A DNA stretch of 64,000 bases. Origin: Chthonomonas calidirosea T49. GTDB taxonomy: Bacteria > Armatimonadota > Chthonomonadetes > Chthonomonadales > Chthonomonadaceae. Shown one piece after another: positions 1-9,677 of the stretch. The notes beneath the pieces were generated by a model that saw only the letters and a list, made by a program, of their open reading frames with translations, was not told where the DNA came from and did no database searches. The position numbers were made by a program, and so were the translations under genes. The stretch spans positions 2,315,325-2,379,324 of the forward strand of contig NC_021487.1 in assembly GCF_000427095.1 (NCBI RefSeq). The letters run 5' to 3'. The first letter of the stretch is position 1; the number at the start of each line of letters is the position of its first letter.

Positions 1-893
1 GGCATCGGCTTTCCTCGCGTTGTGATGCCCGTGTTTGTGGTAGGATTGCTGGTAAGTATTGTGGCCTTTACATGGAACGAGACCGTTGTGCCGCCGGCCA
101 CACGTGCGATGTACGACCTCAAACAGGAGGCGCTGCAACATATCGCAAAGTCGGACGAGCCGATCTCCTACGATATTAAACGTCAGGATGGTCGAGGCCT
201 TCAGGAAAGCGTCTACGTGCAAGGAGGCTACGATGCCCGCACGCAAACACTGCGCAACGTCCGCATTGTGCGTTACAGCGACGATCCGGCAATGCACGGG
301 GCCGTGGAGCTCATCGTCAACTGCGCTCGCGCTCAAAGCACCGATCGGCGTGGCCTTGACCAAAGCGGTCTGAACTGGACGTATTACGATGGCTCTTGGG
401 TGCTGCTGGTGCCCGACAAGGCCACAGGGTTGGTAAAGGACACGCTGGTGACCAACTTCAAAACGCTAAAAGTGCTTCCCGATAATGCAAGTATAGGCAA
501 ATCGTTCAACGAGGTGATGAACGCCCAGGTGAACGATGCCAACCGGCTTAGCTTCAACCAACTCCGTCTAGAGATCGAGCGCGATAGGGCGGAGGGACGC
601 ATTGAGGAGGCACGTGGGGAAGAGGTGGACCTCTACGGTAAGATTGCTCTGCCCTTGGCAAGCGTTATTTTTGGGGTGGTGGGCGCGGCGCTGGGGCTTA
701 ATACGCAACGAGGGGAAGCCGCACGGTGGGATTTGGTATGGCGATATTCATCGTATTTCTCTATTGGGTATTCTATCACGCCATGTTTGTTATTGGCAAA
801 AGTGGCGGGTTGCCTCCGATGCTGGCAAGCTTCTCCGCCGACATGGTCGGTGCCGTAGTGGGAATCTGGCTAACCCTAAGGGCTTCGACCTAG
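1..893 (+). pseudogene. LptF/LptG-family LPS-export permease, 3' part, frameshifted
   Basis: The gene enters from before the window (frame open from base 1). The family forms the inner-membrane permease of the LptB2FG lipopolysaccharide exporter. Visible are a membrane helix near the start (PVFVVGLLVSIVAFTWNE followed by VVPPA), a periplasmic beta-rich domain, then the membrane segment with ALPLASVIFGVVGAALGL. After base ~709 this frame loses all family resemblance, whereas the frame whose codons start at position 711 continues as RGS...VGFGMAIFIVFLYWVF...GGLPPMLASFSADMV and stops at 891-893, exactly as the LptF/G C-terminus should. One base is therefore missing (or two are extra) around 709-720, beside a GGGG tract. 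It may be a sequencing error, a real mutation or recoding; no canonical slippery heptamer is seen. The next gene begins 33 bases on and could be co-transcribed. Confidence 0.8.
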
Positions 894-925
894 GCGTCCC
901 TTTAGGAAAGGGGAATGGGAGCACG

Positions 926-2488
926 ATGATCTGGACAACATTAGCACTGCTCTTACTGGTCGTATTGGGCGGTTTCATTGCCTATTACGGCGATCTGCAG
1001 GGGAGACGATGGGGAAAGCGCCGCGTCTCCTGGTTTGGGTTGCGACCAAAGCATACAGCGATTCTCATTACCAGCTTAACCGGGGCCTTCATCTCCATGA
1101 TTAGCATAGCGGCTCTCCTGCTCATTTCTCCTCCTATTCGGCAGGTGGTCCTCGAAGGCGAGCAGGCCATAGCCGAAAAGGCGCGTCTCGACCGCCAGGT
1201 GCGCATTGCCCGCCAACAGGCCGCCGAAGCCATGGCCCAAGCGAAGCGCGATCAGGAGCTGGCCCAAGAGGCCCATCAGCAGCTGCTCCTCTCGCAAAAA
1301 GCGCTGCAACGGGCCAAACAGCATGTGGTTGTGCTGCGCGCACAAAGCGAACATCTGCGAGCACAGGTGGCGCGTAAGCGCGATGAGCTGGCCCAAAAAA
1401 CGCGGGAGGTAGCGCGGTTGGAGCAGCAGCGAGCTCGCCTGGAGGCGCTGAATCGGCATTTTGTCGCTCAAAATCGTGAGCTGGCCAAGCAGAACCTAGC
1501 TTTGGTACACGAAAACACCAAACTTACCCAAGAGAATAAAACCCTCATAGCCTCCAACAGTGACCTGCAGCGACAGAACGCCGATTTGGGCCGTGCCAAC
1601 GAGGTGTTGGAGCGAACCAACCAACTGCAGTTGGAGGCCAATCAAAGCGAGGAGCAGAAGGCTGCGGAGATACGTAAGCAGCTGCAGGAGGTGCAAGACC
1701 AGCTGGCGGCGGCGCAAAGCCGTTATACCATGGTGAGCCAGCGTTTAGACGAGGTCTATCGCTTCCTCGCCGGTTCCACCAACGATTATCTGGTGTTGCG
1801 GCAAAGCCCCATCGCCGTACGCTACGGCGCCGAGTTGGCGCGTACCGTGATCGCAGCACATTTAGATCGTCAGACCATTCTTACCCAGCTGAAGCAGCTG
1901 CTGCAGCAAGCGAGCGCCACCGCGCTGGGCTATGGCGCTGCTATAGGAGATAACGGCAGCGCTGTGCACCTGCTGTCGCCCATGACATTAACCCTAACCG
2001 GCGGGGCTACCGGTTCGAATACAGAGGCCGCGCTGAACGATTTGGCCGCCAGGCTCGAGGGCAGCGATACGCCAACGCTGCTTATTGTGCGCAGTCTAAG
2101 CAACACCCTTAACGGAGAACAGGTGCCCGTGGAGGTGGTTAGCCGCACCGTGCAAACGGTGTTTCACTCGGGCGACGAGCTGGCCGAAGAGAAAATTGAG
2201 GGGGTGCTTTCGGTGAGAGACCTGCAACAGAAGCTCGCTCAGTTTTTACAGACGGACGTGCGTTCGGCCGCGATCAAGGCTGGCATTATTCCCGCTGTTG
2301 ACCCGGTTACCGGTGCGAGCCAAGTGGGGCTTTTCGACCCGCTCACGTTGGCTCATCTCGTGCAACAGGCCCAACGAATGCGCGGCCCGCTGCTAATAAA
2401 AGCGGTGGCGGCCAGCTCAATTACATCGGCGGACCTTCTCGACCCAGAGCACTTACGCATCGAATTTCTGCGCGCTGCGGGGGGCTAG
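926..2488 (+). CDS. DUF3084 membrane-anchored coiled-coil protein
   Basis: Protein of about 520 residues. The N-terminus has two membrane helices (about 1-16 and 45-68) flanking the DUF3084 signature GRRWGKRRVSWFGLRPKHT. It is followed by a very long coiled coil (about 80-275, rich in A/Q/E/R heptads and QN-rich EN-TKLTQENK-type repeats) and a globular C-terminal half. The family is common in cyanobacteria and other diderms; its function is unknown, probably structural or envelope-related. I chose ATG 926, which has a GGGGAATGGGA purine-rich stretch upstream; the open frame runs back to about 602 but that part only overlaps the preceding permease. It sits between the LPS permease and a YqgF-like gene on the same strand. 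Confidence 0.8.
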   Translation: MIWTTLALLLLVVLGGFIAYYGDLQGRRWGKRRVSWFGLRPKHTAILITSLTGAFISMISIAALLLISPPIRQVVLEGEQAIAEKARLDRQVRIARQQAAEAMAQAKRDQELAQEAHQQLLLSQKALQRAKQHVVVLRAQSEHLRAQVARKRDELAQKTREVARLEQQRARLEALNRHFVAQNRELAKQNLALVHENTKLTQENKTLIASNSDLQRQNADLGRANEVLERTNQLQLEANQSEEQKAAEIRKQLQEVQDQLAAAQSRYTMVSQRLDEVYRFLAGSTNDYLVLRQSPIAVRYGAELARTVIAAHLDRQTILTQLKQLLQQASATALGYGAAIGDNGSAVHLLSPMTLTLTGGATGSNTEAALNDLAARLEGSDTPTLLIVRSLSNTLNGEQVPVEVVSRTVQTVFHSGDELAEEKIEGVLSVRDLQQKLAQFLQTDVRSAAIKAGIIPAVDPVTGASQVGLFDPLTLAHLVQQAQRMRGPLLIKAVAASSITSADLLDPEHLRIEFLRAAGG

Positions 2489-2550
2489 GGCGCTTCGATG
2501 GCTTTTTATAAAGCGTCCATGGTGCCCTGCAGCCTAAGGAGATCGGAACC

Positions 2551-2961
2551 ATAGGCAAAGGTGTGGTACTGGCGGTAGACCCAGGTCGGGTTCGCTGTGG
2601 GATCGCGGTGGTGACCGACGAGGGGAAGGCGCTCTACCAGGCGATTGTCGCGCCGGATGGGCTTGTGGAGGAGGTTCGTCGGCTAAAGACGCAGTTTTCA
2701 CCGCAGGTGATCCTTGTGGGCAAGGGGACGGGCAGTGCCCCTCTTATAGAAGCGTTGGAGAAAGCGGTGGAAGAGACCCCCCTTGTGATAATGGAAGAGG
2801 CCTATACGTCGGAGGCGGCACGCCGCCTTTTTGTCCAAGAGAACCCCGCACGAGGTTGGCAAAAGCTGTTGCCACGCGCCCTCCGTACTCCAGATAGGCC
2901 CTATGACGACTACGCTGCCCGCATTTTGGCCGATCGCTGGTGGCAGCTACAGCGACGTTAA
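2551..2961 (+). CDS. YqgF/RuvC-fold Holliday-junction-resolvase-like protein
   Basis: About 136 residues. The start of the fold, [15 protein letters not shown], carries the first acidic residue of the RNase H/RuvC fold (D in AVDPG). [15 protein letters not shown] holds the central Glu region, and [17 protein letters not shown] supplies the C-terminal Asp pair. This matches the YqgF family (pre-16S rRNA nuclease or resolvase-like). The start is unusual: a good AAGGAG (2535-2541) lies 9 bases before an in-frame ATA at 2551. The first conventional codon, GTG 2563, is about 21 bases from that SD and would leave only one or two residues before the first beta-strand. I therefore prefer ATA 2551 but cannot prove it. 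The stop overlaps the converging gene by 4 bases. Confidence 0.72.
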   Translation: MGKGVVLAVDPGRVRCGIAVVTDEGKALYQAIVAPDGLVEEVRRLKTQFSPQVILVGKGTGSAPLIEALEKAVEETPLVIMEEAYTSEAARRLFVQENPARGWQKLLPRALRTPDRPYDDYAARILADRWWQLQRR

Positions 2962-5501
2962 TCTTGCAGAAGCAGCTCAATCTTTTTGGCGTACTTGCAG
3001 AGCAGCTCGTGGGCGTGTTCGTGGGAGCTCGATTCGGCATAGATGTGGAAGTAGGGCTCCGAGGCGTCCGGCAAGACCAACACCCAGCCATCCCTTTCAA
3101 AGAACTTGATGCCGTCTACCATCTCCACATGCTGTTTATTCGCGGTCATCAGCGAATCGGCCTCACGGGTGAGCACGCGCATAATGCGCCCTTTGGCATC
3201 CCAGGGGCAGCGTATCATGGTTCGAGTGAGGTGGGCTGGCGGTAGCTCGCGCACCAGTTCGGAGAGGCGCAGGCCAGTGGTGGCCAGCATCTCCATAAGT
3301 TTTCCAAAGGCGTACATGGCATCGAAGGTGGGTTGAAACTCGCTGAAGATGAATCCGCCTCGATCGTCGCCGGCAAAGTCCACACGGCCCTCTTTGTTGG
3401 GGCGGGCCACACAGAACTCCATGAGGTCTCTGGAGTTTGTACGCGATCGCACGATAGTACCATCGTGCAGGGCCACAATGGGTTCAAGGATGCTAGGGGC
3501 GGTGATGGGCACGGCAATGCGCGCATGGGGGTGGGTGCGCGCCACGAGGGCGATCATCAGCGCTAAAAGCTCATTGCCGCCGATAACCTGCCCCTCTTCG
3601 CTTACCAACGTCATGCGTTCCCCATCGGCTTCAAACAGCACTCCCATATCGGCCTGCAGCGTCTGCACAATTCTGGCCAGCCCAGGCAGCAGGGCCGCAC
3701 GCGCTTCGGGTGTCTTGGGTGTTTTTTGGACATCGGGATAGGCGTTAAGTGCGATGAGGTCTACGCCCATGCGCCCAAGCATGGAGGGGTAGATGCTGGC
3801 GAGGCGACTGAAGGCGAAGTCGGCCACCACTTTTAGGTGAAGGTCTCGTATGGCCTCTGTGTTAAGGCGATGATAGAAGGCCTCGGCGTACTGTTCGATG
3901 CCGCGCCCGGCAAACTCCAGAATGCCCACCTGTTCCGCATCCACGCGCCGAAAGTCCTCACGATAGAAGATGGTCTCTATTTTGCGCTCGGCGCTTTGGG
4001 CGACGTAGATGCCCTGTTCGTCGAAGAACTCGAAGAGGATCATTTTGGGGTCGTCGGGGGCGATGCGCACATGGACGCCGCCACCGGCCTGCGAGCCGAG
4101 GATGCTGTGCCGTGCGATGGGCAGCGGCATGGAGCGCATATCGAGCACGTTAACCCCCACCGAGAGCAGGCCGGAGATGAGGGCGCGTTTCATCATGCGG
4201 GCAACCGGCCCCGAATCGCGGCTTGTTACCACGGTGGCGCCACGTTTAAGGTAGCCCCCAAACGAGGCGCCCAATTTGCAGGCGAAATCTGGGGTTAGCT
4301 CGATGTTCGCGATGCCCATAACGCCCTGCTTTCGAAAGAGGGAGCCAGCCCATTTCTGGCCCCAAATAAGGCTCATTGTAACGATGCTGCCAGCCTCGAT
4401 GATCTTGTCCGGCCACAGCTTGATCTGGGTACGGATGGTGGTGCCGTTTTCAATGCGGCAGCGTGCACCGATCACCGCACCCTCTTGAATATTACAGTCC
4501 GACTCGATGGTGGTGTGAGAGCAGACGGTGCTGGCGTTGATCTGAGAGCCCACCCCCACATAGACGTTATCCCACAGAATGCTCCGGTGGACTTTCGCCT
4601 GCTCTTCAATAATGCAGTTGTCTCCGATGACCGAGTAGGGGCCTACGATGGCCTCCCCTTTGATTTTGCAGTTGCGCCCTATAACCACCGGAGGTAAGAT
4701 CTGCGCGGAGGGATCGATCTCGCATCCGTCGCCCACCCAAACCCCGTTGGTGTGGCTCAAGACGCTGCGGGTGCCGATACGCACACGCGTATTGCCGTCT
4801 AGCACCGTATACTGGGCCTCCCGATATTGCTGAAGGTTGCCCACATCACACCAGTAGTCGTTCTCCATGATGTAGCCATAGAGCGGCTTTTTCTCCTTCA
4901 GCAGTTTGGGAAAGATGTCATGGCTCCAATCGTAGTTTTGGCCTGGTTCCATGTAGGAGAAGATGCTCGGCTCCAAAATGTACATGCCGGTGTTCACCGT
5001 GTCCGAGAACACCTCACCCCAGGAAGGCTTTTCAAGAAAGCGGCGAATACGGCCTTCGTCATCCGTAATCACCACGCCGAACTCAAGGGGGTTGGGAACG
5101 TGGGAAAGGACAAGGGTGGCGAGACTTTTCCTTTTACGATGGTACTCGATCACACGGTCAAGATTAATATCGGTGAGGGCGTCTCCACTAATGATGAGGA
5201 AAGTATCGTCTTTAAGGTAGGATTCCGCCTGTTTTACGCTTCCGGCTGTGCCTAAGGGCGTCTCTTCCACGGAGTAGATGAGGTTCACGCCCCACTCCGA
5301 GCCATCCCCAAAATAGCCCTCTATTTCATCCGCCAAATAGTGGAGGGTCACCACAATGTCTGTGATACCGTGCTCTTTCAGCAGCAGCACAATATGCTCC
5401 ATAATGGGCATATTCAGTACCGGAACTAACGGCTTCGGACGTTGAGAGGTAAGAGGACGTAAACGAGTTCCCTCGCCCCCGGCCATGATCACCGCTTTCA
5501 T
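2958..5501 (-). CDS. Mannose-1-phosphate guanylyltransferase / phosphomannomutase-like fusion
   Basis: 847 residues in three blocks. Residues 1-235 are a nucleotidyltransferase with the signature [20 protein letters not shown]. Residues 250-375 are left-handed beta-helix hexapeptide repeats ([15 protein letters not shown] type). Residues 380-847 are a phosphohexomutase-like domain. In true mutases the second block contains a phosphorylated Ser in a TASHNP-type loop and a DGDGDR metal loop; here those positions read [13 protein letters not shown] and FEADGERM, so mutase activity is doubtful. This degenerate arrangement is known for the fused family found in cyanobacteria and actinobacteria. 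The likely product is GDP-mannose or a related NDP-sugar for the cell envelope. ATG 5501 has an AGAGGTGG SD. Confidence 0.85.
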   Translation of the reverse strand: MKAVIMAGGEGTRLRPLTSQRPKPLVPVLNMPIMEHIVLLLKEHGITDIVVTLHYLADEIEGYFGDGSEWGVNLIYSVEETPLGTAGSVKQAESYLKDDTFLIISGDALTDINLDRVIEYHRKRKSLATLVLSHVPNPLEFGVVITDDEGRIRRFLEKPSWGEVFSDTVNTGMYILEPSIFSYMEPGQNYDWSHDIFPKLLKEKKPLYGYIMENDYWCDVGNLQQYREAQYTVLDGNTRVRIGTRSVLSHTNGVWVGDGCEIDPSAQILPPVVIGRNCKIKGEAIVGPYSVIGDNCIIEEQAKVHRSILWDNVYVGVGSQINASTVCSHTTIESDCNIQEGAVIGARCRIENGTTIRTQIKLWPDKIIEAGSIVTMSLIWGQKWAGSLFRKQGVMGIANIELTPDFACKLGASFGGYLKRGATVVTSRDSGPVARMMKRALISGLLSVGVNVLDMRSMPLPIARHSILGSQAGGGVHVRIAPDDPKMILFEFFDEQGIYVAQSAERKIETIFYREDFRRVDAEQVGILEFAGRGIEQYAEAFYHRLNTEAIRDLHLKVVADFAFSRLASIYPSMLGRMGVDLIALNAYPDVQKTPKTPEARAALLPGLARIVQTLQADMGVLFEADGERMTLVSEEGQVIGGNELLALMIALVARTHPHARIAVPITAPSILEPIVALHDGTIVRSRTNSRDLMEFCVARPNKEGRVDFAGDDRGGFIFSEFQPTFDAMYAFGKLMEMLATTGLRLSELVRELPPAHLTRTMIRCPWDAKGRIMRVLTREADSLMTANKQHVEMVDGIKFFERDGWVLVLPDASEPYFHIYAESSSHEHAHELLCKYAKKIELLLQD

Positions 5502-5969
5502 AGGTAGGCCACCTCTGTAAAAAAATAGAACGATTTAACTTTGATTGGTCTTCTATAGGTCGAGCTGCCACCTAGAGCGGGGCGCTTTAAACAACGCTCA
5601 TTGTAGGTTAAAACCTTGCCCTCGCCAAGAAACGTTTCGTCTGCCACCTATCTCTCTAACAACTCCAACGAATGTGCGAATCGGGTTGCCCTTACCGAAA
5701 AACTCGTAGCGTCCTCTGCAGTAAGGTGGGCACGGCAGCTTTTGACCACACGCTTTAGTTCTACAATACGTGCCTAGAATCCTTCTTAGGGGTCGAACGG
5801 AAAAGATTTTTTCCGAAACCGCCCAAAAACCACTTGCGTTTCTGTGAAGACTGTGCTATTATACCCGCAACTCTACGAGGTACAGCGAGGAAGCTTTCGG
5901 GCTTCCCTATGCTTAGGCCTTGTGAAGAGGGTTCGACTTTAACACTCTCACTTTAAAAGGAGGCTTGCC
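5502..5969. other. Intergenic region with divergent control sequences
   Basis: 468 bases between divergent genes. It contains one convincing plus-strand promoter (5834-5862) and a 5' leader of about 100 bases with two hairpins: GGAAGC/GGCTTCC at 5889-5906, and a bulged GTGAAGAG...CTCTCAC pair just ahead of the AAAGGAGG SD. No gene, tRNA or terminator with a U tract was found. The promoter for the minus-strand gene was not identified. Confidence 0.5.
5834..5862 (+). promoter_or_regulatory. Sigma-70-type promoter for the two small genes at 5970-6409
   Basis: TTGCGT (5834-5839), 17-base spacer, TATTAT (5857-5862). It predicts a transcription start near 5869 and a leader of about 100 bases. Confidence 0.65.
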
Positions 5970-6167
5970 ATGCCCTACTCCGTGAAAAGCAAAAAGACAG
6001 GCGAGACGTACTACCTGCATTGTAAAGAAACCCAGTCTCGCGGGGGGAAGCGAACGCTCTACTTCTTCGCAAAGGAGATCAAGCCGGGCGCTCTTGATGC
6101 CGTGCCGACCGGCTATGTGGTCACCGAGGCTCCGACGGGGCTGCCGCTACTGAAGAAAGCAAAATGA
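5970..6167 (+). CDS. Small conserved protein of unknown function
   Basis: 65 residues, basic, beginning MPYSVKSKKTGETYYLHCKE and ending LPLLKKAK. The pattern VKSKKTGETYYLH...GGKRTLYFFAKE...GA-DAVP-GYVV...G-PLLKK resembles a short conserved family I associate with Chloroflexota and Armatimonadota, without known function. The Cys and the beta-strand-like layout recall small RNA-binding or ribosome-associated proteins, but no assignment is possible. A strong AAAAGGAGG SD precedes ATG 5970. The stop codon overlaps the next ATG (ATGA at 6164-6167), so the two are translationally coupled. Confidence 0.8.
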   Translation: MPYSVKSKKTGETYYLHCKETQSRGGKRTLYFFAKEIKPGALDAVPTGYVVTEAPTGLPLLKKAK

Positions 6168-6409
6168 GCGACACGCAAGGCGATGGACCTCTTTCCAACC
6201 AAACCGCCACGGTGGAGACGGAGCCGGTGGTGATCGGCTACTGTGTGCACTGTCGAACCAAGCGCCAAATGCAAAACGCCATTCAGGTGTGCAATCGCCG
6301 TGGGCGATATGACCTTAAAGGGTACTGTGCCGTTTGTGGCAAGGCCATGTATCGCCTGGGCGGTTGGGAGGCCGTAGCCGCTGCTGCTCGAAGAAACACA
6401 GAACGGTAG
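6164..6409 (+). CDS. DUF5679-type small zinc-ribbon protein
   Basis: 81 residues. Two Cys pairs, YCVHC (about 26-30) and YCAVC (about 57-61), with GKAMYRLGG following, match the treble-clef/zinc-ribbon pattern of DUF5679. The N-terminal 20 residues are Ser/Thr/Gln-rich and look disordered. The start ATG overlaps the stop of the upstream gene. Zinc binding is inferred from the four Cys; the role is unknown. Confidence 0.75.
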   Translation: MSDTQGDGPLSNQTATVETEPVVIGYCVHCRTKRQMQNAIQVCNRRGRYDLKGYCAVCGKAMYRLGGWEAVAAAARRNTER

Positions 6410-6509
6410 GGGCTAGTAGAAAGGGCTTGCGTGGCAGAGCTTTGCGGCTCTGAGGCCCTCGCCAACAAACGTTACGCAGCCGCCGTATACAGAACTAGTA
6501 TCATATCTC

Positions 6510-6790
6510 ATTGTGAAAGACGAAGAAGAGGAGGAGTAGACGTGGGCGCATCTACAGAGAGGGGAGTGGATGCTGAGAGCTCCCTGATGGGCCGCGTCGA
6601 ACGTCGCCTCGGAGTCGCGTCGCCCAAAGAACTCGCTTAAGGGTTTAAGTAGGCGCGACGGGTGCGCCCGTTATCGCGCCCAAAGCGCCCGAGCTGTCCA
6701 ACAGCAGCTTGGGAAGGAAGGTGGTACCGCGTGGGTACACCAGGCCCGCGTCCTTCCTCTTCGAGAGGAAACGACGCGGGCCTATTTCAA
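6510..6790 (+). ncRNA. T-box leader (tRNA-Val sensing) of valS
   Basis: A GAAGAGGAGGAGTAG stretch opens stem I. Next come AGAGGGGAGTGGATG (6557-6571) and a GAAC-GTC-GCC-TCGGAGT segment in which GTC (6603-6605) occupies the specifier position, a Val codon matching the downstream gene. The T-box proper, GGAAGGAAGGTGGTACCGCG (6712-6731), contains TGGT to pair with the ACCA end of uncharged tRNA-Val. The antiterminator overlaps a terminator stem at 6743-6782. High uncharged tRNA-Val should favour valS expression. Confidence 0.88.
6743..6786 (+). terminator. T-box-controlled terminator hairpin before valS
   Basis: GGCCCGCGTC (6743-6752) pairs perfectly with GACGCGGGCC (6773-6782); an inner CCTCT/GAGAGG pair extends it. 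The following TATTTC is a weak U tract, so termination may be modest. Confidence 0.7.
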
Positions 6791-6821
6791 TGCTCTTGAA
6801 AGTGTGGAGGAGTTGAGGACG

Positions 6822-9587
6822 ATGACAACCCAAAATTCCGCTTTGCCTGCGGAGCTGCCGAAAAGCTACGACCCTTCTCAGGTGGAGGAGAGATGGTACG
6901 CTCGATGGAAAGAGATGGGCTTCTTCCATGAAGAGCCCGATCCGTCGCGTCCACCCTACTGCATCACCATCCCCCCTCCCAATATCACAGGTAGTTTGCA
7001 CATCGGCCATGCACTCAATAACACCATCCTCGATGTGTTTACCCGCTGGCACCGAATGCGCGGCTTTTGTACCCTCTGCCTGCCGGGAACCGACCATGCG
7101 GGCATCGCCACGCAGACCGTGGTGGAGCGGGAGCTGGAAAAAGAGGGCCTCACGCGCCAACAGCTGGGCCGAGAGCGGTTCATTGAACGATGCTGGCAAT
7201 GGCGCGAGCAGTACGGCAACCGAATCTACTATCAGTTTGAGAAACTGGGCTGCTCCTACGACTGGCAGCGTGTGCGCTTTACCATGGATCCCTCCTACGT
7301 AGAGGCCATCATGGAGGTGTTTGGCTCGTGGTATGAGCGTGGCCTGATCTACCGCGGCACGCGCGTGGTGAACTGGGATGTGAAGTTGCAAACCGCCGTG
7401 TCCGACATTGAGGTTAACGTGGAGGAACGCCCTGGAAAGCTCTATCATTTTCGCTACCCGTTTGCCGATGGTAACGGCTTCATTACCATCGCCACCACGC
7501 GTCCGGAGACGATGCTCGGCGATACCGCCGTGGCCGCCCATCCCGATGACCCGCGCTATAAGCCTCACTTCGGACGCCTGTTGCGGCTGCCCCTTACCAA
7601 TCGGCTTATCCCACTTATTCCCGATGACTATGCCAAACCGGAGTTCGGCTCGGGGGCGGTAAAGGTGACCCCAGCCCACGACCTAAACGACTTCGAATGC
7701 GGGCTGCGCCACAACCTTCCTCAAATCGTGGTGATTGACAAAGAGGGGCGCATGACGGAGGCCGCCGGCCCCGACTTCGCCGGCCTGGACCGCTATGAGG
7801 CTCGTGAGAAAGTGGTGGAGGCTATGAAAGCTCTGGGTCTCCTTGAAAAAATAGAGGACTACACCATTCAAACCCCCATCTCCGACCGCAGTGGAGAGGT
7901 CATCGAGCCGCTGCTTTCCGAACAGTGGTTTGTGCGGATGAAACCGCTCGCCCAACCTGCCATCGAGGTGGTGAAACAGGGCAAAATCCGCTTCATTCCC
8001 GAGCGCTACACCGAAATCTATTTGCGATGGATGGAGAACATCCGCGACTGGTGTATCAGTCGGCAGCTGTGGTGGGGGCATCGCATTCCCGTATGGTGGA
8101 CCGACGAGGGAGGGGAGCGACAGCATACTTTCGCACGCAGTCGCGAAGAGGCGGTGACCAAGCTGGGCACCCAGAACGTTTGGCAAGATGAAGATGTGCT
8201 CGACACCTGGTTCTCGTCCGCTCTGTGGCCTCACGCTACCCTGGGTTGGCCGCGCGAAACGCCAGAGCTTGCCTATTTCTATCCCACCAATCTGCTTTCC
8301 ACGGCACAAGAGATCCTCTATCTTTGGGTCGCCCGCATGATCATGACGGGGCTTGACTTTATTAAAAGGCCGGCCGACCGCACGCTGGAGGCCGACGGTC
8401 TGCTGGAAGAGAACGGCAAGCAGCGCGCCATTATCCCCTTCCGCGATGTCTACATTCACGCCACCGTGCTGGATGAAAAAGGGGAGCGCATGAGCAAGAG
8501 CAAGGGTAACGGCGTAGACCCTATTGAGCTCATTGACCGCTTCGGAGCCGACGCCACTCGGTTCTCCCTTATGCAGCAGGCCGGGAAAAATCAGGATATT
8601 CGCTACAGCGCCGCACGCACAGAGATCGCCGCCGCCTTCTGTAACAAGCTGTGGAACGCCTCTCGATTTGTGCTAACGGTGTTGGCCTCTCCCAACGGAC
8701 AAGAGCTACCCGCAGATGGCAACCTGGGCCCTGTAGAGCCGACACAGCTGCCAGACCGTTGGATACTCTCGCGGCTGCATGAAACCATTGGAAAGGTGAA
8801 TGCGGCCCTCGCCAACTACGATATGGACGACGCCTCCCACGCCCTCTATCACTTCTTTTGGGACGACTTTTGTGACTGGTACATCGAGATCGCCAAGTTG
8901 CGGCTTCGCAGCGAGCCGCCGGAAGAGGGACGTACCGTGCGCACCCTCCTAGCGCAGGTTTTGGAAACCACTCTTCGCCTGCTGCACCCCATTATTCCCT
9001 TCATTACCGAGGAGATATGGCAGCGGTTGCCCCATACGGGCGATACCATCTGCTTGGCGCCCTACCCGCAAGCCGATCCGACTCGGCTCGATGCGGAGGC
9101 GTGTGCCGGTATGGAGCGAATTCAAGAGGTGACGCGCGCCTTGCGCAACCTTCGCGCCCAATTTTCCGTGCCGCCCACCGCACGCGTGGCAGGGGCGATA
9201 GTGACCGCCGACCAGAGGATTCACGCGCTTCTAGAGCCGGCTGTGCCGTTCATCCAAGAGTTGGCGCGGCTGAGTGAGCTATCTCTCGGTGCGGAACACC
9301 CAAGCCAGCAGCACTGTGAGGGAAAATGGGTTGCCGAAGCGCTTGCCGGTTTAGAGGTGCTTCTCTGCCTGGGAGATGCGGTGGATAGCGCCAAGGAGCT
9401 GGAGCGGATTGAAAAAGAGCTCGATGCCGTGGCGAAGCAGATAGCCCGCTCGGAGGGGCTTCTCAACAACCCGCAGTTTGTGGAGCGCGCTAAACCGGAG
9501 ATCGTTGAGAAAGAGCGTGCAACTCTGGCCGAATGGCAGGCCAAACGCGAGATCCTAGAGCGCCGCAAGCAGATGCTGCTTTCTTAA
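6822..9587 (+). CDS. valS: Valyl-tRNA synthetase
   Basis: 921 residues. Charges tRNA-Val in the cytoplasm. The class I HIGH motif is in PPPNITGSLHIGHALNN (about 52-67). The CP1 editing region includes GTDHAGIATQ and TTRPETMLGDTAVA. KMSKS appears as RMSKSKG (about 556-562), followed by an anticodon-binding domain with the DDFCDWYIE motif. The C-terminal arm is the valine-type coiled coil (LERIEKELDAVAKQIARSEG...). I chose ATG 6822 because GGAGGA (6806-6811) lies 10 bases upstream. An in-frame GTG at 6804 would overlap that SD. Expression is controlled by the T-box leader. A hairpin after the stop likely terminates the transcript. Confidence 0.97.
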   Translation: MTTQNSALPAELPKSYDPSQVEERWYARWKEMGFFHEEPDPSRPPYCITIPPPNITGSLHIGHALNNTILDVFTRWHRMRGFCTLCLPGTDHAGIATQTVVERELEKEGLTRQQLGRERFIERCWQWREQYGNRIYYQFEKLGCSYDWQRVRFTMDPSYVEAIMEVFGSWYERGLIYRGTRVVNWDVKLQTAVSDIEVNVEERPGKLYHFRYPFADGNGFITIATTRPETMLGDTAVAAHPDDPRYKPHFGRLLRLPLTNRLIPLIPDDYAKPEFGSGAVKVTPAHDLNDFECGLRHNLPQIVVIDKEGRMTEAAGPDFAGLDRYEAREKVVEAMKALGLLEKIEDYTIQTPISDRSGEVIEPLLSEQWFVRMKPLAQPAIEVVKQGKIRFIPERYTEIYLRWMENIRDWCISRQLWWGHRIPVWWTDEGGERQHTFARSREEAVTKLGTQNVWQDEDVLDTWFSSALWPHATLGWPRETPELAYFYPTNLLSTAQEILYLWVARMIMTGLDFIKRPADRTLEADGLLEENGKQRAIIPFRDVYIHATVLDEKGERMSKSKGNGVDPIELIDRFGADATRFSLMQQAGKNQDIRYSAARTEIAAAFCNKLWNASRFVLTVLASPNGQELPADGNLGPVEPTQLPDRWILSRLHETIGKVNAALANYDMDDASHALYHFFWDDFCDWYIEIAKLRLRSEPPEEGRTVRTLLAQVLETTLRLLHPIIPFITEEIWQRLPHTGDTICLAPYPQADPTRLDAEACAGMERIQEVTRALRNLRAQFSVPPTARVAGAIVTADQRIHALLEPAVPFIQELARLSELSLGAEHPSQQHCEGKWVAEALAGLEVLLCLGDAVDSAKELERIEKELDAVAKQIARSEGLLNNPQFVERAKPEIVEKERATLAEWQAKREILERRKQMLLS

Positions 9588-9588
9588 A

Positions 9589-9615
9589 GGGGGGCGTTGT
9601 CTCTAACGCTCCCCC
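9589..9615 (+). terminator. Terminator after valS
   Basis: GGGGGGCGTT, GTCTCT loop, AACGCTCCCCC, then TTGTC. Stem has one bulge; the U tract is short. Confidence 0.55.
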
Positions 9616-9677
9616 TTGTCTCCATTCCATCCAATGGCCTTTTGTAGCGACGACATCGCGCATGAAAGGTAAAAAGA

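Noticed and set aside
709-720. Programmed -1 frameshift in the LptF/G gene
   Set aside because: The bases do not form an X-XXY-YYZ heptamer and no downstream pseudoknot was evident; mutation or sequencing error is simpler.
6431-6640. Open frame of 69 codons before valS
   Set aside because: It covers the T-box stem I and specifier; the RNA structure explains the sequence better than a protein.
6645-7679. Long minus-strand open frame of 344 codons opposite valS
   Set aside because: It lies antisense to conserved valS motifs and its translation has no recognisable family or SD; it is a shadow of biased codon use.
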